This document shows positions 46,832 to 56,000 of a DNA stretch of 64,000 bases, piece by piece (positions within the stretch are counted from its first letter, which is position 1; each line of letters starts with the position of its first letter). The notes below the pieces were generated by a model. The model searched no databases, had not been told where the DNA came from, and saw only the letters and a program-made list of their open reading frames with translations. Made by a program: the position numbers and the translations under genes. Source of the DNA: an uncultured Planctomycetaceae bacterium (GTDB lineage Bacteria > Planctomycetota > Planctomycetia > Planctomycetales > Planctomycetaceae); contig CAIOTJ010000268.1 of NCBI GenBank assembly GCA_903861195.1, positions 1 to 64,000 on the forward strand, read 5' to 3'.

Positions 46832-47377
46832 TTGAGGAGGCGAAGGGAACGGGGTAGGCAAGATGCAGAATCTGTGAAGGGGAGGAAAGCGTGGCGAACT
46901 GCCGTTGCCCAGACGGGGCAAAGCTGCAAGAATACTAGGATTGACGGGGCATGCTCGCCACCCCGCCCGCGAGGGTCATTGTGCCTGATCAGAGTTCGTC
47001 CACCACAAATGATTCGCGGTGAGGTGTTTGAGTTCCGTTGCTTGGCAGGGCCCGGTCGTTTCCATTGTGGATTCCGACGGTTTTCTTGCCGCCCCCCCCT
47101 CCCAGACTGCCGCATGTTCCACCGCTTCGATCGGCCTCCAGACGCCTAGGCTTTCCGTCAGGAGACGTGCCGTCCTTTCTCCGGGAAGTGTCGGCGGTGT
47201 GAGTCTTTTATTGGCAGCCTTCCCGATCAGTCGAAGCTTCGACTGGTTACCTGAGACACCAGACAGATAACCTCTTCCAGGTTTATGACCGCTGGTGTTA
47301 TTGATTCCCGGTCTGGTTCCGGTGAACTGTGTTTCCCTCGTGCCGGGCTCCTGTTCTTTCTCCCCCCCAGCGTTCCC
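46832..47377. other. Intergenic region between mfnB-like and typA
   Basis: About 545 bases with no gene recognised. The two flanking genes are divergent, so both promoters lie here. An in-frame upstream extension of typA (to 47285) and of the mfnB-like gene (to 46921) exist but are not family-like. No strong hairpin stood out. Confidence 0.5.
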
Positions 47378-49207
47378 ATGATTCGTCAAGACATCCGCAA
47401 TATCGCCATCATCGCCCACGTTGACCACGGGAAGACCACCCTGGTCGATTGCCTGCTCCGGCAGAGCGGGCTGTTCCGTGACTCACAGTTGGTGGGAGAC
47501 TGCATTCTCGATTCGAACGATCTCGAGCGCGAGCGGGGCATCACGATTCTCGCGAAGAACATCGCCCTGATGTACAAGGGGGTAAAGATCAATATCATCG
47601 ACACCCCAGGGCACGCCGACTTTGGAGGTGAGGTGGAACGGGTGCTGAAAATGGCCGACGGCGTGCTGATGCTGGTCGATGCCGCCGAGGGAACCAAGCC
47701 CCAAACCCGTTTCGTGCTGCGGAAGGCGCTGGAATGCGGCCTGAAGCCGGTGGTGGTGGTCAACAAGATCGACCGTCCCGATGCCCGCCCCAACGAGGCT
47801 CTCTCCGAGGCCTTCGACCTGTTTGTCGAACTGGGGGCCGATGATGAAGCGCTCGACTTCCCGTACATCTTCGCCAGCGGCCGGTCGGGCTTTGCCACTC
47901 ACGACCCGGCGGTAAAGACCGAGAACATCTATCCGCTGCTCGACCTGGTGCTCGAGAAGGTGCCGGCCCCCGAAGTGGATCCCACCGCTCCGCTGCAGAT
48001 GATGGTCACCACGCTGCTCTGGTCCGACTACGTCGGACGGATCGCCACAGGGCGGGTCGCCGCCGGTACGATCCGGAAGGGTCAGAAGGTGGTCATGCTG
48101 AAGGCTGACGGTCGATCTGTGAACTGCGAAGTGGTGAACCTCGAATCGTTCGACAAACTGGGGCGGACCCCGGTGGAAGAGGCCTCGGCGGGAGATATCG
48201 TGGCAATCACCGGCCTGCCCGACCCGGAGATTGGCGACACGGTCGCCTGCCCGCAAAATCCCTCGGCACTCGAACGGATCAGCGTCGATGAGCCGACCCT
48301 GACAATGCTGTTTACCATCAACTCGTCTCCCCTCGCGGGGCGTGACGGCAAGTTTGTGACCAGCCGACACCTGCGCAACCGGCTGATGCGCGAACTGGAA
48401 TCAAATGTGGCGATGCGGGTTGAGACGGTTGCCAACAGCGACAACTTCCAAGTCTCGGGACGCGGGCTGTTGCACCTGGGAATCCTGATCGAGACTATGC
48501 GCCGTGAGGGTTACGAGCTGTCGATTGGGAAGCCCGAGGTAATCCGGAAGATGATCGATGGCAAGCTCCACGAGCCATTCGAGATTCTCACCGTGGACGT
48601 TCCGACGACCGACATGGGACCGGTAATGGAGTCGGTTGGTGCCCGGCGGGGTCAGGTGCTGGATATCAAGGCGGGTAACACCGGAATGACGCACCTGCAG
48701 TTTCTGATTCCGGCCCGCGGGCTGATTGGCCTTCGGACCCGGCTGCTGAACGCCACCAAGGGTGAGGCGATCATGCACCACCGGTTCGACTCGTACCGTC
48801 CCTGCGAGGCTGATCTGCCAAAGCGGTCGAACGGCGTGCTGGTTTCCCAAGAGAATGGCCGAGCGGTGGCCTACGCGCTCTGGAAACTGCAAGAACGGGC
48901 GGAGATGTTCGTGAATCCCGGCGACGACGTGTACGAGGGGCTGATTGTGGGAGAGAACTCCCGCGATAATGACATGGTGGTCAATCCCTGCAAGGAAAAG
49001 AAACTCACCAACATCCGCACCACCTCGGCCGATGACGCGATTATCTTGCAGCCCCCCCGGCAGATGTCGCTCGAGCAGGCACTCGAATACATCGAGGAGG
49101 ACGAGTATGTCGAGGTGACCCCCAAGGTCATCCGCCTGCGCAAAATGCTGCTCTCGGAAGCCGCCCGCAAGCGCGGCGGCCGACTGAGCAAGCAGAGTGT
49201 GGAATAG
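47378..49207 (+). CDS. typA: Translational GTPase TypA/BipA
   Basis: 609 residues, standard length. GTPase motifs: G1 AHVDHGKTTL, G2 in the RGITI loop of RERGITILAKN, G3 DTPGHADFGGEVERVL, G4 NKIDRPDARP. Domains II, III and V follow and the C-terminal TypA-specific region ends with EYVEVTPKVIRLRKMLL. It binds the ribosome and aids 50S assembly at low temperature and under stress. The start at 47378 (MIRQDIRN) is the family start; 31 further upstream codons are open but not conserved. A 13-bp perfect hairpin follows the gene. Confidence 0.97.
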   Translation: MIRQDIRNIAIIAHVDHGKTTLVDCLLRQSGLFRDSQLVGDCILDSNDLERERGITILAKNIALMYKGVKINIIDTPGHADFGGEVERVLKMADGVLMLVDAAEGTKPQTRFVLRKALECGLKPVVVVNKIDRPDARPNEALSEAFDLFVELGADDEALDFPYIFASGRSGFATHDPAVKTENIYPLLDLVLEKVPAPEVDPTAPLQMMVTTLLWSDYVGRIATGRVAAGTIRKGQKVVMLKADGRSVNCEVVNLESFDKLGRTPVEEASAGDIVAITGLPDPEIGDTVACPQNPSALERISVDEPTLTMLFTINSSPLAGRDGKFVTSRHLRNRLMRELESNVAMRVETVANSDNFQVSGRGLLHLGILIETMRREGYELSIGKPEVIRKMIDGKLHEPFEILTVDVPTTDMGPVMESVGARRGQVLDIKAGNTGMTHLQFLIPARGLIGLRTRLLNATKGEAIMHHRFDSYRPCEADLPKRSNGVLVSQENGRAVAYALWKLQERAEMFVNPGDDVYEGLIVGENSRDNDMVVNPCKEKKLTNIRTTSADDAIILQPPRQMSLEQALEYIEEDEYVEVTPKVIRLRKMLLSEAARKRGGRLSKQSVE

Positions 49208-49251
49208 ATGGCAAACTCCCGGGAAGATCCCCGTCTGGCGCCAATTCAAAA

Positions 49252-49287
49252 GTGTACCTCGCGCAAACTCGTTCGCGCGAGGTACAC
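49252..49287 (+). terminator. Strong inverted repeat downstream of typA
   Basis: GTGTACCTCGCGC and GCGCGAGGTACAC pair perfectly over 13 bp around the loop AAACTCGTTC, 44 bases after the typA stop. The stem is long and GC-rich enough to terminate or to protect the mRNA end. No T-run follows, so Rho-independent termination is uncertain; it may instead be a dispersed palindrome. Confidence 0.6.
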
Positions 49288-49396
49288 GCAAGAGTTGCGC
49301 CCCCGGTCCGGTCCTGTGCGTCCTTAGGGCTAACTCAACCTACCCATTCAGTACGATCCTGTGCGAAGAGCGACATCCACTTTTGGATGTGTTGCG

Positions 49397-49819
49397 TCAA
49401 GAGGGGGGCGGAGATTCATTTGGGAGGAGTGTTGGGGGGAAGACCCGCCGGGAAATTTTGTACCAGACGGTGCCCGCCAGGGTCACCAGTAGCAGCCACT
49501 CGACCGCCAAAACCGGTCTGTGGATTTCAAATTCGTGCGATTCAAAGAGTGAGTCTGAAGAGGGATTCGGTGGATTCCTGGTGGTTGTCCACTTGGATCC
49601 AGACAACAGCCAGTCGAATCCGGCGAACGACGCCTTGCGGACTGCAACCCGCTCCGACCAATACAGAGTCTGTCGCCGTTGGCACTCGACCTCCCGCCAG
49701 GGTGGCAAGGCGATTGTCAGCAGCAGACAGGGGAGTGTGGTGAGCATCAGAGTGACTGCGAGGCCCAGGTGTCCGAATCCACGGCCCACAGTGTCTGAAC
49801 GGGTTGTTGAATGCAACAT
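49397..49819 (-). CDS. Small membrane protein of unknown function
   Basis: 140 residues from ATG 49819. One N-terminal helix (GLAVTLMLTTLPCLLLTIAL), an intervening soluble region of about 70 residues with RQTLYWSERVAVRKASFAGF, and a C-terminal helix (VLAVEWLLLVTLAGTVWYKI) with a basic tail (SRRVFPP). The layout, two helices with an extracytoplasmic loop, looks genuine. No family recognised. Confidence 0.62.
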   Translation of the reverse strand: MLHSTTRSDTVGRGFGHLGLAVTLMLTTLPCLLLTIALPPWREVECQRRQTLYWSERVAVRKASFAGFDWLLSGSKWTTTRNPPNPSSDSLFESHEFEIHRPVLAVEWLLLVTLAGTVWYKISRRVFPPTLLPNESPPPS

Positions 49820-49920
49820 CAAGGGGACCTGTCAAAGAGCCAAAATCCTGTTCTCTGGGATTCGCCAGCTGTTCGAAGTGCTGGAAATCTTGAGAACTAC
49901 GTAACTGTCCGTAAGCGACC

Positions 49921-50229
49921 TCAACGTGATGCTTTCCCCTTCGTGTTTTCCTTCCCAATTCTCGTCGGGACTCCAAAGGCCAACACCAGGCCGGGGAGGT
50001 CCCGCGTGACTACCGCATCTCCGCCGATCAATGTCACGGGGACGATCTGCACATGATCGATCACAGTCAAGCCGATGCTGACTTTAACTCTGTCTGCAAT
50101 CCGGAAAACACCGCCAATGTTCGCTCCAGGATCGATATTGGTATCGTCTGCGATGAAGACAGAATTGATACTCTGAGGTTCTCGGTTGATCATCAACCGT
50201 TCGCCAATCACTCTATTCCAGTTGGCCAT
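49921..50229 (-). CDS. Short hexapeptide-repeat acyltransferase-like protein
   Basis: 102 residues from ATG 50229, which has GGAGGG about 11 bases upstream. The sequence FIADDTNIDPGANIGG then LTVIDHVQIVPVTLIGGDAV and VTRDLPGLVLAFGVPTRIG follows the left-handed beta-helix acyltransferase pattern, whose usual end is GAGAVVTKDVPP..GVPAR. Only the last part of such an enzyme is present, without the catalytic-His coils of longer members, so it may be a remnant, a minimal family member or a gene whose other half has been lost. It follows the DUF1501 gene by 138 bases. Confidence 0.55.
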   Translation of the reverse strand: MANWNRVIGERLMINREPQSINSVFIADDTNIDPGANIGGVFRIADRVKVSIGLTVIDHVQIVPVTLIGGDAVVTRDLPGLVLAFGVPTRIGKENTKGKASR

Positions 50230-50367
50230 AGTGTAACGGTTTCCCTCCGAGACGATCGTTTCGTTCCAGTCATTGGACGTCAGAAGCAAGATCTTTAGCC
50301 AGCTTCGGCTTCAGCCGTTGGTTATGAAAAGGTGCATCCGTAAATCCCGCTGCTGAAAGCTGCTGCC

Positions 50368-51783
50368 TCAGGCAAGAATCTCGTCAATCACCCGGCCATG
50401 GACGTCGGTCAGGCGGAACTCGCGTCCCGCGTGGCGATAGGTGAGTTGCTCGTGATCGAGCCCCAGCAAGTCGAGCAGGGTCGCGTGCAGATCGTGCATC
50501 TGTACCTTCCCTTCGACCGCCTTGTGCCCGAACTCATCGGTGGCTCCAAATGCAAACCCAGGCTTCACTCCGCCCCCCGCCAGCCAGGAAGTGAAGCCCT
50601 GGGGATTGTGATCCCGGCCCGTGCCGTTCTTTTCGGCATAGGGAGTTCTCCCAAATTCGCCCCCCCACCAGACCAGCGTGTCGGCCAGCAGGCCACGCTG
50701 TCCCAGATCGGCCAGCAGGGCGGCAATTGGTTGATCGCAGGCTCGCGCGTGGTCGGCATGTTTCGGCAGATTCGAGTGCTGGTCCCAGGCAGGATTGGCG
50801 GTGTTGTCGCCATACGTCACCTGGATGAATCGCGTTCCTGCTTCGCATAGCCGGCGAGCCATCAGACACAGTCGACCGAACTGCTCCGTCTCGGGTTTGT
50901 CGAGTCCGTAAGCTGTTCGGGTTGCCTGGGTTTCCCGAGCAAGATTCAGGACATCGGGCACCTGGGTCTGCATTCGCCAGGCCAACTCGTAAGATTCGAT
51001 GAGGGCGTCGAAGGCTGATTCGCGCGGGGCGACCGCCAGTTGCTCGGCGTTCAGCGTCTGGATCAGCTCGAGTTGACGGCGCTGACGAGGCAAATTGCCG
51101 TCGTGTGGTCCCAGATTTCGCACAGAGGCCTGACTCGCGGGAGATCCCGCCCGGCCGAGCGCAGTCCCCTGATAACGTGCGGGCAAAAACGCTGCGCTAT
51201 AGTTGCGTGGCCCCCCATTGCCTGCCGATGGGGCGAGGGTGACGAACGCGGGTAGGTTCTCGTTCTCGGTGCCCAGGCCGTAGGTGACCCACGATCCGAA
51301 ACTGGGGCGCACCTGATTGGTGGAGCCGCAATGCAAAAAAAGCGTGGCTGGTCCATGAGCGACCCCTTCGGTCTGCATTCCATGGAGGAAGCACAGGTCA
51401 TCGACATGCCGGGCTGTAAGGGGAAACAGTTCCGAAACCCATCGACCCGAGTCGCCATATTGACGGAAGCTCCAGGGGGACTGCAGAACCCGTTGCATAG
51501 TGCCCCGCTGCCCGGTATTGGCAATCGCCCGGGAATCATCAAACGCCATCTGCTTGCCATCGCGGGCTACCAACAGCGGCTTGAAGTCGAAGGTGTCGAC
51601 CTGGCTCGGCCCCCCTTGCATAAACAGGAAAATGATCCGCTGAGCCCGGGGAGTGTGATGAGCCCGGCGCTGGGTTGCCCGGGACGCACTGCCTCCGTTC
51701 TGCGCGGCCAGAACCTGGGCCACGAGGGCTCCAAACCCACAGGCCGAGTTCCGCAACCAGGTTCGTCGTGACAGGAAATCCAT
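50368..51783 (-). CDS. DUF1501 protein (sulfatase-like, Tat-exported)
   Basis: 471 residues with a Tat leader (SRRTWLRNSACGFGALVAQV). DUF1501 core: IIFLFMQGGPSQVDTFDFKP, LCFLHGMQTEGVAHGPATLF, SWVTYGLGTENENLPAFVTL, the C-terminal WWGGEFGRTPYAEKNGTGRD block and LHATLLDLLGLDHEQLTYRH. This subtype normally lies next to a DUF1549/DUF1553 (planctomycete cytochrome C) gene. Here that neighbour is missing, and the divergent side (51786 on) is a decayed DUF2271 gene starting three bases away. Confidence 0.93.
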   Translation of the reverse strand: MDFLSRRTWLRNSACGFGALVAQVLAAQNGGSASRATQRRAHHTPRAQRIIFLFMQGGPSQVDTFDFKPLLVARDGKQMAFDDSRAIANTGQRGTMQRVLQSPWSFRQYGDSGRWVSELFPLTARHVDDLCFLHGMQTEGVAHGPATLFLHCGSTNQVRPSFGSWVTYGLGTENENLPAFVTLAPSAGNGGPRNYSAAFLPARYQGTALGRAGSPASQASVRNLGPHDGNLPRQRRQLELIQTLNAEQLAVAPRESAFDALIESYELAWRMQTQVPDVLNLARETQATRTAYGLDKPETEQFGRLCLMARRLCEAGTRFIQVTYGDNTANPAWDQHSNLPKHADHARACDQPIAALLADLGQRGLLADTLVWWGGEFGRTPYAEKNGTGRDHNPQGFTSWLAGGGVKPGFAFGATDEFGHKAVEGKVQMHDLHATLLDLLGLDHEQLTYRHAGREFRLTDVHGRVIDEILA

Positions 51784-51785
51784 GA

Positions 51786-52223
51786 GTGAATCTTACCCTT
51801 GGCAGGGATCTAACGGAAATCGAATCGCGAATTGGCCGCGCGCAGCCCCCTCCCGTTAGAACTCTGTGGGTGCAGCGGACAGGTAAGGGGCCGCGATGGA
51901 TTCCCGATCTCAAACGGTGGTACAAGTCAGATCACCTGCGGCAGATCAATGAGGAGACTGACTTGCTGAAGACGATTTCTGAACCGACTCGCAAGCCAGG
52001 TGAGTAAAAGCTGGTCTGGGACGGCACCGATCATGCCGGTAAGGTGGGATCTCCTGAAGAGTACACGGTTTCGATTGAGGCGGCGCGTGAGCATGGGACT
52101 GACCAGATCATCCGCAAGAAAGTAAAGTTCGATCGGGAAGCGGTCCTGGAACCGCTGCCCGGCAATCTGGAAATCAAGTCGGCCTCACTGCATTACCGCA
52201 AACGTGTCGTCAAACCCCGCTGA
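51786..52223 (+). pseudogene. Decayed DUF2271 domain protein (N-terminus lost, one nonsense codon)
   Basis: The frame from GTG 51786 reads PVRTLWVQRTGKGPRWIPDL, then KRWYKSDHLRQ and RKPGE, then TAA (52005-52007), then KLVWDGTDHAGKVGSPEEYT and VSIEAAREHGT, ending at 52223. The two halves join in frame as a DUF2271 core, where the family has Tyr at the TAA (PGEY-LVWDG). The N-terminal signal peptide and first strands are missing, and the remaining part abuts the DUF1501 start. DUF2271 proteins are usually predicted periplasmic partners of PepSY membrane proteins; the neighbour downstream is the decayed PepSY gene. Confidence 0.85.
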
Positions 52224-52230
52224 GCCCCCT

Positions 52231-52869
52231 GTGAACTCCCCCCGGAACCTTTTCCGACTCCTCTGGTCGGAAATTGTCCGGCGCGCCCGCGGTCTGCATG
52301 GTGTCGGGCGTTTTGAGGGGCGACCCGCTGGTTACACATCTACCTGTCTCTGTTCGGGCTCGCGACGATCATGTGCTTCAGCGTGACTGGGCTGACGCTC
52401 AACCATCCCACCTGGTTTGGCGGAGTCCATGAGACAACCGAGCGCTTCGAGGGAACGGTCGACCGTGCTTGGGTCGACAGGGAAGACGGAACTCCGGATT
52501 GGCTACGGTTGGCCTAGCAATTGAGGGCTACTCATCGGATTCAGAGCCAACTGGGAGAGCTGCAGGACGACTTTGAGGAGTTGTCGCTGGAGTTCGCCGG
52601 GCCGGCTTACGCCGCCGATGTGCTGGTTCGGCGCGAAGATGGATGGTACTCAGGGACCATTACCCGTCACGGTCCGGTGGCTCTGATCAACGATTCTGCA
52701 CAAGGGCCGAGATAGAAGCGCAGCGTGGGGCGTGGTGATCGATCTCTCGGCGCTGCTGATGGGGGTGAGCTCCATCACGAGACTGGTGCTGTTGTACTCG
52801 CTGAAGCGAAAGCAGTGGCTGGGGACGGTCGTGGCGTTCGCTGGAACCGAGAGGCTTTGGCTCGTCTAA
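52231..52869 (+). pseudogene. Decayed PepSY-associated membrane protein
   Basis: Three frames together give one protein. From GTG 52231: NSPRNLFRLLWSEIVRR. After a frameshift near 52315: RWLHIYLSLFGLATIMCFSV, then TGLTLNHPTWF, an in-frame TAG at 52515, and AGPAYAADVLVRREDGWYSG. After a second frameshift near 52694 (one extra T): LHKGRD, WGVVIDLSALLMGVSSIT and LVLLYSLKRKQWLG, stop 52869. This is the family that pairs with DUF2271 in iron/flavin-linked periplasmic systems. All three lesions are unambiguous because the sequence resumes with the family pattern each time. Confidence 0.88.
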
Positions 52870-53065
52870 CGTTGGATGGTTCTTTAACCGAAGAGTCAGC
52901 CGGCTGAGGCAGGGGAAGCGCCTGGCTGTGCTCGACCCAAAATGATGGGTGAGCATCCGAGATTGGACCAGATCCCGTAGCCAGCGGATTCCATCGCTGC
53001 CATTTCACGTCAGACCCGCCATGACGGGAGGATTGTCCAATTTCCGCAGATGGTCTGGTGATGTG

Positions 53066-56000
53066 CTAAAACCCGTCGCTGCTGTTTAGGGTTCTTCCTG
53101 GAGTGAGCCGGCGCCCTTCTGTGGGCAGCTGTAACGCACTTTGGGGGCTGGGGATCCGCAGCACATCCAATGGCGCACCTATCGCGCGCGTGCCCCCATC
53201 CCAGACCGCAGCCAGGCAATTGGCGTGCAGGGCGAATTGCGCTGTTTCGACATCTTCGAGGTCGGCTGGCTTGGTGGGTATGGGCTTCGCCCACCGGACA
53301 CCATCCACCTTGGACAATGGCGAGAGGCAATTGGGGGCTGTCCACCGCGCAATCCAGGTTGTGGTAAACTCCTGCCGTTCGGGTTCGTTTGCAGAATCAC
53401 GTAGAAAGCATTCCACATCGGTGGAGTAGCCATTGAGCATTTCCCACCATTGCAGTTGCCCACCGGCAAGCGCGTGCGCCGGGGCCGACAGCAGTGTCAG
53501 CGGCCGACTTTGATCTCCCACACCGATGTTGGGGCCAAACACGCACCGGTCACTAAAGAACTTGAGCCGGGTCTGGCCAGATCCGCCTACGAGAGGGTTT
53601 TCGAGCGCCAGATAGGTCTCGCCTGCCGAGAATGTGCATTGGGAAAGGTCGACGGTCCCTTCGAGGCCCGCTGACTCCGAGAGGACCAAGTTCAAGACTG
53701 TGTTCCGCGATAGTGCGATGCTGCGCCGCAGATGCACCACCCTTTGGGCAACGTCGGCATCGATCAGTCGGCCGTTCCCCACCAATTGGCAGTCTTCCAG
53801 CCAAAGGTAGGCCAAGGGCTCGGCCTGGAAGGGTCTGGCCTGAGGGGCTGTCGGACTTTCGAGCCGGCGGAACTGCACCAGTCCCTTGCGCTGGTTGCCG
53901 GTATCGTTCAGCGAACCCTGCAGCCGACAATTCCGGACCACAAGATCCGAGTCAAACGCTGAGATCAGCCACCGTGGCAGGGCGCCGCGGTAACCGGGCG
54001 CGGCGATGTTCAGTGCCGCTCCCTGAAGGTCAAGCCCCCCTTGAGTGACGGTGATTATTGCGTCATTCTCTCCCGCCGCCTGTTTGCGTTCATGTGGGAC
54101 GAGCACTAACGGCTTTCCGGGCATCTGCATGAAGCGCAGCCGGATCCACGCCTGGCGAATGGCGATTGGGCTGGTTTGGCAAACCCCATGTCCACTGGCG
54201 ATGACCGTCGTACCGGTCGTCAACTGCGAACTGGCCAGCACTGCTCCCAGGTCTTGTTTGTTGAGATCAACCTTGATGGTCCCGGCGACCCCTCCACTTC
54301 CCAAGAGCCCGGGGGGAGCAACGGGACGGCGTCCCTGGATTGCAACCGCATCCAGTTGTACCAACGACGGAGCTGACAGTTCGCCGACCGCACAGCCCGG
54401 TGGTCCCCCTCCTGCGACCTCGAGTTCGACGCCAACCTGACGTAAGGTGGCACGGTCGAACTGCGAGACGGGCAGTTCCCACGGTTGAATCACAGCAGTA
54501 GCCGGCCACGACCGGAGGGGAAACGACTTGTCGGTCGCTCCCGAGTCTTTTCCGAACAGGAGGTTCCACTGTGTGAGGCTGGTGGCCAGATTGGCTTCGG
54601 GTGCGTCCTGCTGAATCACCCTCACCAGCATTTTCCAACCCGGAGCGGTGGAGGCTGTGCTGGACCAAGTGAGGTTCTTTCCCAGCGAGGAACGGGCCTG
54701 AATTCCGGCGGGAACAGCGAGTTGAAAAAGCGTTGATCCCGGTTCACCGGCAGGTGAACCAAACAGGGCGTTGATGGAGGTGATGGAGCACTTCCATTCC
54801 TCCCCGGTGGGATGGGAGTAGTCAACCGCGGCGGTGTTGGAGACTACGGTGCTGGCCACTACGGTAAGCCGCTGGCGAACCAATTCAGGAGTGAGTGCCC
54901 CTGCGTCGAGGTGCAGAGCGGGGGCGCTTCCAGAGACCAGTAGCGAGTCATGCACCACGAGGTCGGCAAGTGGTGCTTCCGACCAGATCGCCGACAGCTT
55001 GTGACCCCGCACCAGGCAATCGGTGACCAGCACCTTCTGACGGGGAACGTCGTCATTGGACGACGGAGTTCCCGTGGACGACTGGGATTTGCCGACCGTG
55101 GCGGGGACTGCCGCGGCAGAGGAGGGTGCGTCTCCGGCCGAGATCCGCAACGCTGCCATACTCTTGTGGGGAATGCCGTGGGCCGAGAATGAACAGCCGC
55201 GGGCCAGCAGGTCTCCGCCGGTCACATGCAGAAAGGCATCATTGGGGAGTGTGTCATAATCGGTGACCGTCGCAGCGAAGTGCACATTCCGCAATTCCAG
55301 TGAGGTATTGACGAACTTCAGCAGCGCGTGTACGGCGGGGCCTTCCGGTTCCAGCAGCACGAGCAGTGGGCGGTCTTCGGGGCGGGCGGCCTCGATCAGG
55401 ACTCGACCCCGCCCCTCGATTTGGGTTGGCTTGACGGGAAACGGACCCGTTCCCGCGACGATGATGCGGGCTCCCTCGGCGGGCAGGTCGTCGAGGGCCT
55501 GATTCAAGCTGCGATAGACATTCGCCTCGTTCGACCCCGGATCGACCACCAGTTGACGGTTCGGGACCTGTGGCAGTTCGCGGGCCCAGCGCGGCAGGGC
55601 TGCCCGCTCCTCCCGCTGTCGGCGATTGGCACTCGGCGAACCCGGGCCCATCCCCTGACTTCCACCGAAAAACTCGTTTTCGTTCCCACCTCCCACCTGC
55701 TTGCTGCCGGGGGACATTTCAACCGCCTTGGGGCTACCCGCCACTTTGGTTGGTTCCTCCCCCTCCCCCTCCCCCTCTTCCTCGCCCACCCGGCGATTTT
55801 TGTCTTCCACCCGGCCGGGGGCTGGCAGCGTATCGGCATTGGCCCCCTGGGTCTCGCTCGATCCGCTGATCGATTTTCCCTGTTTCGCGAGGGCGTCCCG
55901 ACTGCGGGCCAGTTGGTCTTCGGTCAGCGTGGGATCGCCGCTATCAACGGTGCTGTTCATCTGCAGTGCCAGCCATGTGATCCCGGACAAAAGAGCCACC

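Noticed and set aside
51786-52223. TAA read as tyrosine (stop codon recoding) in DUF2271 and in HPF-CSD
   Set aside because: Both TAA codons replace Tyr, but other genes here end normally at TAA and both genes also carry extra lesions, so decay is simpler.
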